Shown one piece after another: positions 26,965-35,382 of a DNA stretch of 64,000 bases. A program made the translations under genes and the position numbers. Source of the DNA: CAKZSB01 sp964573105 (GTDB lineage Bacteria > Pseudomonadota > Gammaproteobacteria > Granulosicoccales > Granulosicoccaceae); contig CAZNIS010000029.1 of the NCBI GenBank assembly GCA_964573105.1, positions 1 to 64,000 on the forward strand, written 5' to 3'. Below the pieces are notes generated by a model. It ran no database searches and was not told where the DNA came from. It saw only the letters and a program-made list of their open reading frames with translations. Numbering within the stretch: the stretch's first letter is position 1; the number at the start of each line of letters is the position of its first letter.

Positions 26965-27712
26965 CCACGCCGCTGAGGGCTTCGACCGGACCGGGATTCG
27001 GCGCGGGACTCGATTGGTCAGAATCCCGCGAAAGCGTCGCGACCACGTAATCGGCGTAGGTGTCGATTGAGTGTCCCTCGCGCAGGAATTGCTCGCGCCG
27101 CTGTACCCAGTCACCAATCAGCAACAGCGCAAGTCGCGCTTCGAGTGCATGTGTGCGATCAATGACCTCACCGTCAGCAGGGCGACCATCCTGCAGTGAA
27201 CTCAACCGATCGACACCGGCGACGAACAAGCTGGTCAAGCGAGAGAACTCAGACTCGGTTGTGCCTCGCATACTACGTACATCCACGAACACAAAATGCA
27301 GCCACTCGTGCATCAGTTCTGCAAGAAATGCACTGTTGCGCAGAAATTCGGCAAGCGTTGCCGGCTGTTGTCGCGGCACGACAGTCGATTGCAGATGCTG
27401 AACCCCAATATAGGTGACACAGTCACATGCCATCTGTGCCAGCGCCTGTTTGGATTCGATGCAAGCATAGATACCACCAATGCTTATCCCCGATTCGTGA
27501 CTGAGCTGTCGCAGCGACATTTCTCTGAATCCGTCGCGCCGGCTTATCCGAAACGTATGTTCGAAAATTCGTTTCAGATTCACCAGCGCGACCGAGCGAC
27601 GCTTGGTTCTTATCTGGGTTTTGTTTCGCTCATAGATCAACTCATAAATCTGTTCGCCTGAAAATTGGAATTGATCTTTGTATGAGGCGTAGCGTTGAAT
27701 ATCTCCAGTCAT
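26954..27712 (-). CDS. TetR-type transcriptional regulator
   Basis: A 252-residue protein. After a 45-residue leader, a TetR-type helix-turn-helix runs from about residue 45 to 95: IFEHTFRISRRDGFREMSLR and QLSHESGISIGGIYACIESK. The rest is an alpha-helical ligand domain (WLHFVFVDVRSM, LLLIGDWVQRREQFL). It is the first gene of the minus-strand set TetR-miniprotein-FadJ and divergent from a crotonase gene, so it most likely controls beta-oxidation in response to an acyl-CoA. A palindrome in the intergenic region (27893-27919) is a candidate operator. The start could be later, since the leader is long for the family. Confidence 0.85.
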   Translation of the reverse strand: MTGDIQRYASYKDQFQFSGEQIYELIYERNKTQIRTKRRSVALVNLKRIFEHTFRISRRDGFREMSLRQLSHESGISIGGIYACIESKQALAQMACDCVTYIGVQHLQSTVVPRQQPATLAEFLRNSAFLAELMHEWLHFVFVDVRSMRGTTESEFSRLTSLFVAGVDRLSSLQDGRPADGEVIDRTHALEARLALLLIGDWVQRREQFLREGHSIDTYADYVVATLSRDSDQSSPAPNPGPVEALSGVDVI

Positions 27713-27892
27713 TTTTTTGATTTACTACTCAAGTTGACTGCATTAATCCGAACACGGAACCATAGCAACTGCGAGAACGCTGGTCATCTTGTGACATCTA
27801 CTAGCCCCTGCCAGAAAAGGCAGTGTATTTGCGCAAACAGGATTACCTGCCACTAATCTTTACACTCCGGCCCGGCGACTACGTGTAAATGC

Positions 27893-27919
27893 CTATTGGT
27901 TATTACTCAAGACCAATAG
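27893..27919. promoter_or_regulatory. Candidate operator: perfect 8-base inverted repeat
   Basis: CTATTGGT (27893-27900) and ACCAATAG (27912-27919) are perfect complements across 11 bases, in the 294-base region between the divergent TetR and crotonase genes. The core TACTCAAG (27904-27911) occurs again at 27726-27733, close to the TetR start. This fits a TetR-type site, but no experiment or family motif supports it here. I see no other gene in the region. Confidence 0.4.
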
Positions 27920-28006
27920 AGTCTTCGCGCCCGAATTTGATCAATCCATACCGATCACGTGCGACAATTGCCAGCCACTATTGCAGACCACCAAACGAAT
28001 CAGTCA

Positions 28007-28750
28007 ATGCCACTTGTACTAGAACAAACGACCGACGCCGTCCGCACACTCACCCTCAATCGCGCCGACAAACTCAACGCACTCAATCGAGAGATGTATC
28101 AGGCATTGACCGCCGGCTTCAGAGACGCCACGGCAGACAATTCAGTCAGAGCCATTGTGATTGCGGGACAGGCGGGGATCTTCACTGCTGGCAATGACAT
28201 CGGCGACTTTGCCGCCGCCGCTGCCGAGCCCGAGCGACGGGACAATCCGGCGCTTGAGTTGATGAAGGCAATCCTCGATACCGACAAACCGATTGTCGCG
28301 GGCGTCGATGGGCCGGCGATTGGTATCGGCACCACGCTGCTGTTTCACTGTGACCTCGTCTACGCCACTGAGCAGGCGCGTTTTCACACCCCGTTCGCCG
28401 CGTTGGGTGTTTGCCCGGAGTTTGGCTCGTCAATCACCTTCAGCGCTTTGATGGGCCATCATCGGGCCGCCGAAATGTTGCTGCTTTGCGAGCCACTAAA
28501 CGCACAGAAGGGCTACGAATATGGCTTCGTCAATGAAATCGTCGACAGCGAGGCACTGACCCGGAAACTCGAAGAGACAGCGGCGCGGCTGGCTGCCCTG
28601 CCAGAGCAGGCACTGCGCGTATCGCGGCAGATGATTCATCGCAACAAGTCGATTTATCTGGACATCATTGAAGCCGAATCGGCGCAGTTTGGCGCGTTGA
28701 TGCGCAGTGATGAATTTCGCCAGAATATGCAAAAGTTCATGCAGAAGTAA
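28007..28750 (+). CDS. Crotonase family protein, probably an enoyl-CoA isomerase
   Basis: A 247-residue crotonase fold enzyme. The oxyanion-hole segments are FTAGNDIGDF and DGPAIGIGTTLLFHCDLVYA. In place of the hydratase LPEVNLG motif it has HTPFAALGVCPEFGSS, with one glutamate in a PExGSS context like eukaryotic ECI2 and other delta3,delta2-enoyl-CoA isomerases. So double-bond migration in unsaturated acyl-CoA is the better guess than hydration. ATG 28007 starts the fold directly. It is divergent from the TetR gene and 86 bases before an SDR gene, so it is likely part of the same regulon. Confidence 0.88.
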   Translation: MPLVLEQTTDAVRTLTLNRADKLNALNREMYQALTAGFRDATADNSVRAIVIAGQAGIFTAGNDIGDFAAAAAEPERRDNPALELMKAILDTDKPIVAGVDGPAIGIGTTLLFHCDLVYATEQARFHTPFAALGVCPEFGSSITFSALMGHHRAAEMLLLCEPLNAQKGYEYGFVNEIVDSEALTRKLEETAARLAALPEQALRVSRQMIHRNKSIYLDIIEAESAQFGALMRSDEFRQNMQKFMQK

Positions 28751-28836
28751 TTGCCTGCCGTAATTGCCTGCTCGTTGCGACAGCTACACCAAAGCTGTCA
28801 CACTGGGCGATTGACCGACCACGCGAATCTCCCAGC

Positions 28837-29598
28837 ATGAATGATCTGTTTAATCTGAATGGCAAAATCGCCCTGGTGACCGGCGCCAGCCGCGGCATTG
28901 GCGAGTCTGCTGCCCGCCTGCTGGCTGCACACGGTGCGCATGTCATCGTCTCCAGCCGTCGCGCCGAGAGCTGTCAGCCAGTCGCCGAGCAAATCGTGCA
29001 ATCGGGTGGCAGCGCGGAAGTCCTCGCCTGCCACATTGGCGACCTCGATCAAATCGATCATTGCATGGCACAAATAGAAAGCCGGCACGGTCGGCTTGAC
29101 ATACTGGTCAACAACGCGGCGACCAACCCTTACTACGGTCACATTCTCGACACCGATATCGGCGCTTTTCAAAAAACCGTCGATGTGAATATTCGCGGTT
29201 ACTTTTTTGCCTCTGTCGCCGGTGGCAAACTGATGCGTAAAAACAATGGCGGCAGCATTATCAACACCGCTTCAGTCAACGCGCTGCAACCGGGCCCCGG
29301 CCAGGCGATTTACTCGATCACCAAAGCGGCTGTCGTAAACATGACCAAAGCCTTTGCTCGCGAGTGCGCTGCTGACAATATTCGTTGCAACGCACTGCTG
29401 CCCGGCTTGACGAAAACCCGCTTCGCGTCGGCTTTGTTCGATGATGAAAAAACACATCGAATGTTGATGCAAAAGATACCGATGGGCCGCCATGCCGAAC
29501 CCGACGAGATGGCCGGCACCATTCTCTACCTGGCCAGTGAAGCCAGCAGCTATACCACCGGCGAGTGCATCGTCGTCGATGGTGGGCTCACGCTATAG
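28837..29598 (+). CDS. Short-chain dehydrogenase/reductase
   Basis: A 253-residue classical SDR: cofactor motif VTGASRGIGESAARLL, NNAATNP, INTASVNALQPGPGQ with the catalytic serine, YSITKAAV (Tyr and Lys) and the C-terminal GECIVVDGGLTL. The fold is of the FabG/hydroxyacyl-CoA dehydrogenase kind and, given its neighbours, it may act on an acyl-CoA or fatty alcohol. Basic residues after the glycine motif (SSRRAE) suggest NADPH use. It ends just before a strong bidirectional terminator. Confidence 0.92.
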   Translation: MNDLFNLNGKIALVTGASRGIGESAARLLAAHGAHVIVSSRRAESCQPVAEQIVQSGGSAEVLACHIGDLDQIDHCMAQIESRHGRLDILVNNAATNPYYGHILDTDIGAFQKTVDVNIRGYFFASVAGGKLMRKNNGGSIINTASVNALQPGPGQAIYSITKAAVVNMTKAFARECAADNIRCNALLPGLTKTRFASALFDDEKTHRMLMQKIPMGRHAEPDEMAGTILYLASEASSYTTGECIVVDGGLTL

Positions 29599-29630
29599 CA
29601 GCTTAACCTCACATCCAGTTTATGCATAAA

Positions 29631-29657
29631 AAAAGGGGCGCCAGTGGCGCCCCTTTT
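29631..29657. terminator. Bidirectional intrinsic terminator
   Basis: A perfect 12-base stem (AAAAGGGGCGCC, 29631-29642, with its complement 29646-29657) around an AGT loop, with A and T tracts at the ends. It lies between the SDR stop (29598) and the stop of the TSP3 gene on the other strand (29681). Confidence 0.9.
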
Positions 29658-29680
29658 CAGTTACCTCTATGTGTACTCGA

Positions 29681-31270
29681 TCAGCTCTTGCGTTGTCGAT
29701 TGCGACGCAGCAGGAAGCCGAGTCCCATCAGCGCAAGAATTGCCGGCAACAATGGATCGGTACGACCACCGCCAGCCTGCAACGTGCAGCCGAACGGGTG
29801 CCCTGCAGTCCCCGTAGTGATCGCCGGCTGTTCCATGCCACCGTCAGTTGTGCCGTCGGTTGTACCATCTGTGGTGCCATCGGTTGTACCGTCAGTGGTG
29901 CCGTCGGTAGTGCCATCAGTGGTACCGTCAGTGGTGCCATCGGTTCCACCGTTGTCCGGATCGGTCACGTCGGGATCGCCGTCACCGTCGGTATCGGGCA
30001 AAGGTCCGCCGCTGCCGTCCTGCATGCCGTCGTTGTTGATATCGGGCTCGAAGGAATCATCGATGCCATTGCCGTTGCTGTCTTCACCGGCCGTAAAGTC
30101 GATGTCAGCGTTATCGTCGATACCGTCAGCGTCGGTGTCATCGCCACCGGTGCTGTCCGGGTCAGCGGCATTCGGAATCCCGTCGCCGTCGTCATCCAGA
30201 AACATGTCACCCATGCCGTCACCGTCTTCGTCGGTGCCACCGGCTTCGATAATGTCGTTGACGCCGTCATCATCACTGTCCAGATCGAGGAAGTCGGGTA
30301 CACCGTCTTCATCAGTGTCTGGCAGCGGAAGTGGTGAAGCGTCGATGATGTCGGCGATGCCGTTGCCATCGGCGTCGGTCAGGTCGTCGACGATACCGTC
30401 ACCGTCGGCGTCCATACCGCCCGCTTCGATCAGATCCGAGATGCCATCGTTGTCGCTATCCAGATCCATTTCATTCGGACGGCCGTCGCCATCGGCATCA
30501 TCGGCACCGTCGAACTGATTCGGTATGCCATCGTCGTCGAGATCCTGATCCTGTACGTCATCCGAATCGTCAGTCGGGTCGGTACCCATGACAATTTCAG
30601 TGCCGTCGCCCACACCGCCGTCATCGCTGTCCCAGTCGTTCGGGTCGGTCAGGTGATCGAGCAGTTCTTCGCTGTCACCCAGGCCGTCGCGATCACTGTC
30701 CGACTGCAGCGGGTCTGTGCCGTGGGTGTTGACTTCATCGCCGTCTGTCAGTGAATCACCATCGGTATCTGACCGGGTAGGATTGGTCAGTGTAATGGTC
30801 ACCTCTTCAAAATCCGTCAGGCCGTCTGGCTCATCTTCGGATTCTTCCGACAGCGGATTGGTGCCATGGGTATTGATTTCCTGTCCGTCGGTCAGACCAT
30901 CCGAATCGGTGTCTGCCTCGTTAGGATTGGTGCCGCGAATCTCAACCTCTTCCTGGTCATTGACGCCATCGGAGTCTGAATCGACAACCAACGGATTAGT
31001 CAGGTAAGTGAGCACCTCCTCACCATCGGACAGGCCGTCGCCATCGGTATCAGGCAGCGCTGGGTCGGTACCAGCAGTGGCTTCTGCAGAATCAGACAGT
31101 CCATCGCCGTCGCTGTCGGCGCTGCCATCCTGCACGAGCTGCGCGTAAGTTGCGCCCGAAAAGGCAAGCATGGCACCGAGGCACAGGCCGGTGACGGCGC
31201 GAGTTCTGTCCTGTTTGTTCGGTTCTACAGCGTCCCGAACGGCACGCGCGGTCAGTTTACACTTCAACAT
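29681..31270 (-). CDS. Thrombospondin type 3 repeat surface protein with C-terminal sorting signal
   Basis: A 529-residue, very acidic exported protein. The signal peptide has a long basic n-region (to about residue 27) and the core LCLGAMLAFSGATYA. From about residue 50 to 400 it is built of calcium-binding TSP3-type repeats (DSDGDGLSD, DTDGDGLSDGEE, DTDSDGLTDGQE). A repeated TDGT linker follows. The end has GCTLQAG, then DPLLPAILALMGLGFLL and RRNRQRK: a cysteine, a DPLLP motif, one helix and a basic tail, the layout of bacterial CTERM sorting signals (closest in my memory to JDVT-CTERM). The protein is probably anchored or processed at the envelope. A paralogue is the next gene upstream. 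Confidence 0.85.
   Translation of the reverse strand: MLKCKLTARAVRDAVEPNKQDRTRAVTGLCLGAMLAFSGATYAQLVQDGSADSDGDGLSDSAEATAGTDPALPDTDGDGLSDGEEVLTYLTNPLVVDSDSDGVNDQEEVEIRGTNPNEADTDSDGLTDGQEINTHGTNPLSEESEDEPDGLTDFEEVTITLTNPTRSDTDGDSLTDGDEVNTHGTDPLQSDSDRDGLGDSEELLDHLTDPNDWDSDDGGVGDGTEIVMGTDPTDDSDDVQDQDLDDDGIPNQFDGADDADGDGRPNEMDLDSDNDGISDLIEAGGMDADGDGIVDDLTDADGNGIADIIDASPLPLPDTDEDGVPDFLDLDSDDDGVNDIIEAGGTDEDGDGMGDMFLDDDGDGIPNAADPDSTGGDDTDADGIDDNADIDFTAGEDSNGNGIDDSFEPDINNDGMQDGSGGPLPDTDGDGDPDVTDPDNGGTDGTTDGTTDGTTDGTTDGTTDGTTDGTTDGTTDGGMEQPAITTGTAGHPFGCTLQAGGGRTDPLLPAILALMGLGFLLRRNRQRKS
29839..29950. repeat. 12-base in-frame tandem repeat (TDGT units)
   Basis: Nine imperfect copies of a 12-base unit encode TDGT in series within the TSP3 gene, forming a flexible linker before the sorting signal. 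Copies differ mainly at third codon positions. The array could vary in length by slipped replication. Confidence 0.8.
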
Positions 31271-31511
31271 TGTTTATCCCCTAAAGAAATCTCTGGAGCA
31301 TCGATTCAGATAAATGGCTCTGGGAGCTCACAGACCAGACAGCGATGTTCGGTCGCAAAATTCGCACCCGCGAATGATTAGGTTTAGTACAAATTTTTAC
31401 GATTGGAAGACTTATCAAACAATCTTTGTGAGCCGACTCACGCTGTTACGGCTCACGCGGCCTGAGAGGCAGGAGCAAGAGGTGCGGATTGCCCGCGCGC
31501 GGAGGATGAAC

Positions 31512-32993
31512 TCAGTAGCGACTGGGCTTTGGGGCCTGACGATCCGCCGATTGACGCCGGCGCAGCAGGCCAGCAACGCCAAACACTAACAGGCAAGGCA
31601 GCAGCGGATCGAAAGCGGAGGTCGATCCGGCCAGACTGCAACCGCCGCCGCTCAGACCTGTGCGAACAGCGGTCTGCACCTGATCGAGTACATCCGGTGT
31701 GCCGTCGGCATCAGTGTCGGGCAGCGGCGATTCGCCATCACCAAACAGATCCGCCATGCCGTCGCCGTTGACGTCGGCCTCAAAGGCGTCGTCAATGCCG
31801 TTGTTATTCGCATCGAGGCCACCGGTGAGACTGACATCGGCACCATCGTCGATACCGTCGCCGTCAACATCCAGACCACCGGTTACGTCGACATCGGCCT
31901 GATTCGGTATACCGTCGCCGTCATCATCGAGGAACAGATCGACGACACCGTCGTTGTCGAAATCCAGACCGCCAATCTCTTCGAGATCGCTAACGCCATC
32001 GCCGTCGCTGTCGAGATCCAGATAGTTCGGCGTGCCGTCCGCATCGCGATCGATATCGCGCACCACGATGCCATCGGCAATCAGATCGTCCCAGCCATCG
32101 GCGTTGGCATCGACAAAGTCATCAATCCGCCCATTGCGATCGGCGTCAGTGCTGCCATTCTCGAATGAGTCGGCCAGGCCATCCTGATCGGAGTCCAGAT
32201 CCAGCGCATCGGCCAAACCGTCACCGTCGCTGTCGGGGTTGGGTAGTGGCGAGGCGGCATAGTTGTCGTCCAGCCCGTCACCGTTGACGTCCGTCTGTAA
32301 ATCAACCATGCCATCGCCATCGACATCCACCCCGCCCGCTTCGATGATGTCGGGGATGCCATCGTTGTCACTGTCGAGGTCGCGATCATTGGGGATACCG
32401 TCCCCATCGGGATCGGCGTCGCCCTCGATGGCGTTGGGTATGCCATCGTTGTCATAGTCGAGATCGACAATGTCATCTTTGCTGTTCAGCGGATCGGTTC
32501 CGGCCAGCACCTCGCTGCCGTCGTCGATACCGCCGCCGTCGCTGTCGGCTTCTGTGGGCAAGGTGCCAAGCTCGTGGGCCTCGATATTGTCGGCCAGACC
32601 GTCACCGTCGCTGTCAGCGCGGTTGGGATCACTGAAAGTCACCATGACTTCCTCACCGTCGCCAAGGGTGTCACCGTCGCTGTCCCAGCTCAGCGGGTCG
32701 GTGTGCAAGGTGTACACTTCCTCGCCGTCGAGCAGGCCGTCGCTGTCGCTGTCGGCAACCAGATAGTCTGTGCCGTAGCCGAATATTTCGTTGGCGTCGG
32801 TGATACCGTCGCTATCGCTGTCGAGATCGGGATCGGGGTTGAGCGGGCCCGCGGTCAGCACGGTGCGCGGATCGGCACTGGCATCGTTCGGCACCAGCGT
32901 ATTGCCTGCCATCAGCACCAGCACAGCGGCGACAGTTGCGGGGGCAAACGTCGCCTCTCGGATGGCGCGAACAATCTGGATCTTCTTGAACAT
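31512..32993 (-). CDS. Thrombospondin type 3 repeat surface protein (paralogue)
   Basis: A 493-residue acidic exported protein, a paralogue of the gene at 29681-31270. After a signal peptide (TVAAVLVLMAGNTLV, ending DASA) come TSP3-type repeats (DLDSDSDGITDANE, DSDSDGLLDGEE, DLDSDNDGIPDIIEAGGVD). The end is GCSLAG, then FDPLLPCLLVFGVAGLLRRR: the same cysteine-DPLLP-helix-arginine layout as its neighbour. It lacks the TDGT linker. ATG 32993 is chosen because the signal peptide begins there. The 241-base region 31271-31511 separates the two genes and probably carries a separate promoter for the downstream one; I see no other gene there. Confidence 0.85.
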   Translation of the reverse strand: MFKKIQIVRAIREATFAPATVAAVLVLMAGNTLVPNDASADPRTVLTAGPLNPDPDLDSDSDGITDANEIFGYGTDYLVADSDSDGLLDGEEVYTLHTDPLSWDSDGDTLGDGEEVMVTFSDPNRADSDGDGLADNIEAHELGTLPTEADSDGGGIDDGSEVLAGTDPLNSKDDIVDLDYDNDGIPNAIEGDADPDGDGIPNDRDLDSDNDGIPDIIEAGGVDVDGDGMVDLQTDVNGDGLDDNYAASPLPNPDSDGDGLADALDLDSDQDGLADSFENGSTDADRNGRIDDFVDANADGWDDLIADGIVVRDIDRDADGTPNYLDLDSDGDGVSDLEEIGGLDFDNDGVVDLFLDDDGDGIPNQADVDVTGGLDVDGDGIDDGADVSLTGGLDANNNGIDDAFEADVNGDGMADLFGDGESPLPDTDADGTPDVLDQVQTAVRTGLSGGGCSLAGSTSAFDPLLPCLLVFGVAGLLRRRQSADRQAPKPSRY

Positions 32994-33294
32994 CGACACT
33001 CTCCCGGACTGCAGAGCGTAACGCCGAGCCTTTGGCGCGGCATCCAGGCAGCCTTTGACAATGCATCGACAAAATCCACCCGCCATTTAACCTGATGTGC
33101 CACCAGCATCGAAGCCATCTCAATTGCAGCGCTTGGTGTGAAACAGCACGCGATGGCACAATGCGGCATGGAGGAGCAAACTGACTCGGCAACGGCGGCT
33201 GGCCTGGATCGCCACGCGGCAGCCTCCATCCTCGTTGTTCAACGCCATCAGAATCTTCACGGGTCTAGACAGACCCGGTTTCAGCGGATTAAAA
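32994..33294. other. Intergenic region between divergent genes (301 bp)
   Basis: Between the second TSP3 gene (minus) and the phosphotransferase gene (plus). It holds an inverted repeat at 33260-33277 (arms CGGGTCT and AGACCCG, spacer AGAC), 18 bases before the phosphotransferase start. The 11-base string GACAGACCCGG there recurs at about 24732, after the FadJ-type gene. No coding region is supported. Confidence 0.4.
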
Positions 33295-34326
33295 ATGACT
33301 GACAATGTCCATCAGCTCGATGAGGCGAGCCTCTGCGATTACCTGGAGGCCCGGATCGACGGGTTTCGTGGGCCACTCAAGGTGGAAAAGTTCCCCGGTG
33401 GTCAGTCAAACCCGACCTATCGGCTGACTTGCAGCAGTGGCGACTACGTGCTGCGCAAACAGCCTCCCGGAAAATTGCTTAAATCCGCACACGCGGTAGA
33501 TCGCGAATATCGTGTGATGCAAGCACTGCATTCGAGCGACGTCCCGGTACCGAACATGATTCACCTTTGTGAAGATCGCGATGTGCTTGGCTCGTTGTTT
33601 TTCATCATGCAATACATGCCCGGCAGAACGTTCTGGGACTCGGCCATTCCAGAGGTCAACCGCGAACAGCGCAGCGCGATCTACGATGATCTCAATCGCG
33701 TGCTGGCAGCCTTGCACGAGGTCGATTTCAACGCGGTCGGTCTCTCCGATTTTGGCAGGCCGGGCAACTATTTCGCACGTCAGTTCAAACGCTGGAGCGA
33801 GCAATACCTGGCCGCCAAAACCGACGACAACGCCGATATGCAATGGAACATTGACTGGCTGCGTGAACACATGCCCGAAGACGATGACAATGGCACGATT
33901 GTCCACGGAGACTTTCGACTCGACAACCTGCGCTTTCACAGTGAAGAACCAAGGGCGATTGCGGTACTCGACTGGGAGCTATCGACGCTTGGCCATCCAT
34001 TCGCCGACCTTGCGAACGTTTGCATGCAAATGCGCATGCCAGCCAACATCGCCAATATGTCGGGACTTGCCGGTGCCAACCTTGCCGAGCTCGGCATTCC
34101 CGACGAACAACAGTTCATCGATCGCTACTGCGAACGCCGAGGCCTGTCAGGTATCGAAAACTGGCAATTCTATCTGGCATTCAGCGTTTTTCGCATGGCG
34201 GCCATTCTGCAGGGTGTCGCCAAACGCGGTCGCGATGGTAACGCGTCTAGTGAACAGGCCCTGCAGGTAGAAAAATACATTGCACCGCTTGCGGCAATGG
34301 CCCGCAGCATTGCATCGGGCCAGTAG
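33295..34326 (+). CDS. APH-family phosphotransferase associated with acyl-CoA metabolism (ACAD10/FadE36-like)
   Basis: A 343-residue kinase-fold protein. Motifs are FPGGQSNPTYRLTCSSGDYVLR (read as two parts; glycine-rich loop and Lys/Arg of the nucleotide site), VHGDFRLDNLRF (catalytic loop) and AVLDWELSTLGHPFADLA (metal-binding Asp). This branch of the aminoglycoside phosphotransferase family accompanies acyl-CoA dehydrogenases (FadE36, N-terminal part of human ACAD10/11), where 4-hydroxyacyl-CoA phosphorylation has been shown. A similar role here is inferred. It is followed by a quinone reductase gene on the same strand; no acyl-CoA dehydrogenase is in the window. Confidence 0.88.
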   Translation: MTDNVHQLDEASLCDYLEARIDGFRGPLKVEKFPGGQSNPTYRLTCSSGDYVLRKQPPGKLLKSAHAVDREYRVMQALHSSDVPVPNMIHLCEDRDVLGSLFFIMQYMPGRTFWDSAIPEVNREQRSAIYDDLNRVLAALHEVDFNAVGLSDFGRPGNYFARQFKRWSEQYLAAKTDDNADMQWNIDWLREHMPEDDDNGTIVHGDFRLDNLRFHSEEPRAIAVLDWELSTLGHPFADLANVCMQMRMPANIANMSGLAGANLAELGIPDEQQFIDRYCERRGLSGIENWQFYLAFSVFRMAAILQGVAKRGRDGNASSEQALQVEKYIAPLAAMARSIASGQ

Positions 34327-34389
34327 CCTGCCGCTTAATAGTCGAATTTAAACATCAACTGTCCATCGAACCATCAATCGAATAGAACA

Positions 34390-35367
34390 ATGAAAGCAAT
34401 AGTCTGCAACGAATACGGCGCGGTAGAAAATCTTGCCATCGAAGACATGCCCGATCCGGTTGCCGCCAACAACGAACTGGGATTGAAAATCCTTGCCGCC
34501 GGTGTGAATTTTCCCGACGGCCTGCTGGTTCAGGGCCTGTATCAGGTGCGCCCTGACACACCGTTCATCCCGGGCATGGAATTTTGCGGCGAAGTGGAAT
34601 CGATAGGTGCTGCCGTCACTGGATTTGAAATTGGCGATCGGGTGATTTGCTCCAGCCACAAGCAAAGCGCTTTTGCCGAAAAAATCACCATGGACAGCCA
34701 ACAGGTGATCAAAATCCCCAACACCATCGCACCCGAGAGCGCATGTAACCTGTTAGTCGCGCATGGCACTGCACACCATGCACTCAAACAACGCGGCAAC
34801 CTTAAACCCGGCGAATCGCTGGTCGTCACCGGCGCAGCGGGCGGCACCGGGCTTGCGGCAGTACAAATTGGCAAAGCCATGGGTGCCAGAGTGATCGCCG
34901 CCGCCTCCAGTGCGGAAAAACTCGCGCTGGCCGTTGAAAACGGTGCCGACGAGACAATCAACTACACCGAAGAAAATATCAAGGATGCGATTCGCGATCG
35001 CACTGGCGGCAAAGGGGCCGATGTGATTTACGATCCGGTTGGTGGCGATATTTTCGAACCGGCAATCCGCTCAATGGCGCGCAATGGCCGTTTTCTGGTC
35101 ATCGGTTTTGCCGGTGGATCAATTCCGAAACTGCCAATCAACCTTGCACTGGTAAAAGAGTTCAGCCTGATCGGTGTTTTCTGGGGAAGCTTCGTGCGCA
35201 AGGAACCGGCAGAATTTGCCAGGAATATGCAGGAGCTGATGCAAATGGTTCAGCAGGGCAAGGTGTCAGTGGTAGTAGACAAAACCTACCCGCTCGCCGA
35301 AACCAAAGACGCCATCATGCACGTGATGAATCGCAAGGTGAAAGGCAAGGTGGCCGTCATCATCTGA
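34390..35367 (+). CDS. Zinc-independent NADPH:quinone reductase family protein (MDR superfamily)
   Basis: A 325-residue medium-chain reductase. The N-terminal GroES-like domain (MKAIVCNEYGAVENL, PGMEFCGEVESIG) lacks the zinc cysteines. The Rossmann part has VVTGAAGGTGLAAVQIGKAM and a conserved YDPVGGDIF. The family reduces quinones or enoyl groups with NADPH. In fatty-acid contexts such genes often follow FadE36-like phosphotransferases, as here (63 bases upstream). No regulatory signal is evident. Confidence 0.9.
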   Translation: MKAIVCNEYGAVENLAIEDMPDPVAANNELGLKILAAGVNFPDGLLVQGLYQVRPDTPFIPGMEFCGEVESIGAAVTGFEIGDRVICSSHKQSAFAEKITMDSQQVIKIPNTIAPESACNLLVAHGTAHHALKQRGNLKPGESLVVTGAAGGTGLAAVQIGKAMGARVIAAASSAEKLALAVENGADETINYTEENIKDAIRDRTGGKGADVIYDPVGGDIFEPAIRSMARNGRFLVIGFAGGSIPKLPINLALVKEFSLIGVFWGSFVRKEPAEFARNMQELMQMVQQGKVSVVVDKTYPLAETKDAIMHVMNRKVKGKVAVII

Positions 35368-35382
35368 TGATGGCCATCAGGA

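Noticed and set aside
29839..29950. Regularly spaced short repeats that might suggest a CRISPR
   Set aside because: The unit is 12 bases with no spacers, in frame, and codes for TDGT; no cas genes are present.
29622..30518. Plus-strand frame of 298 codons rich in Ser, Pro and Val
   Set aside because: It is the reverse complement of the acidic TSP3 repeats and carries no start signal; the low complexity is inherited from the repeats.
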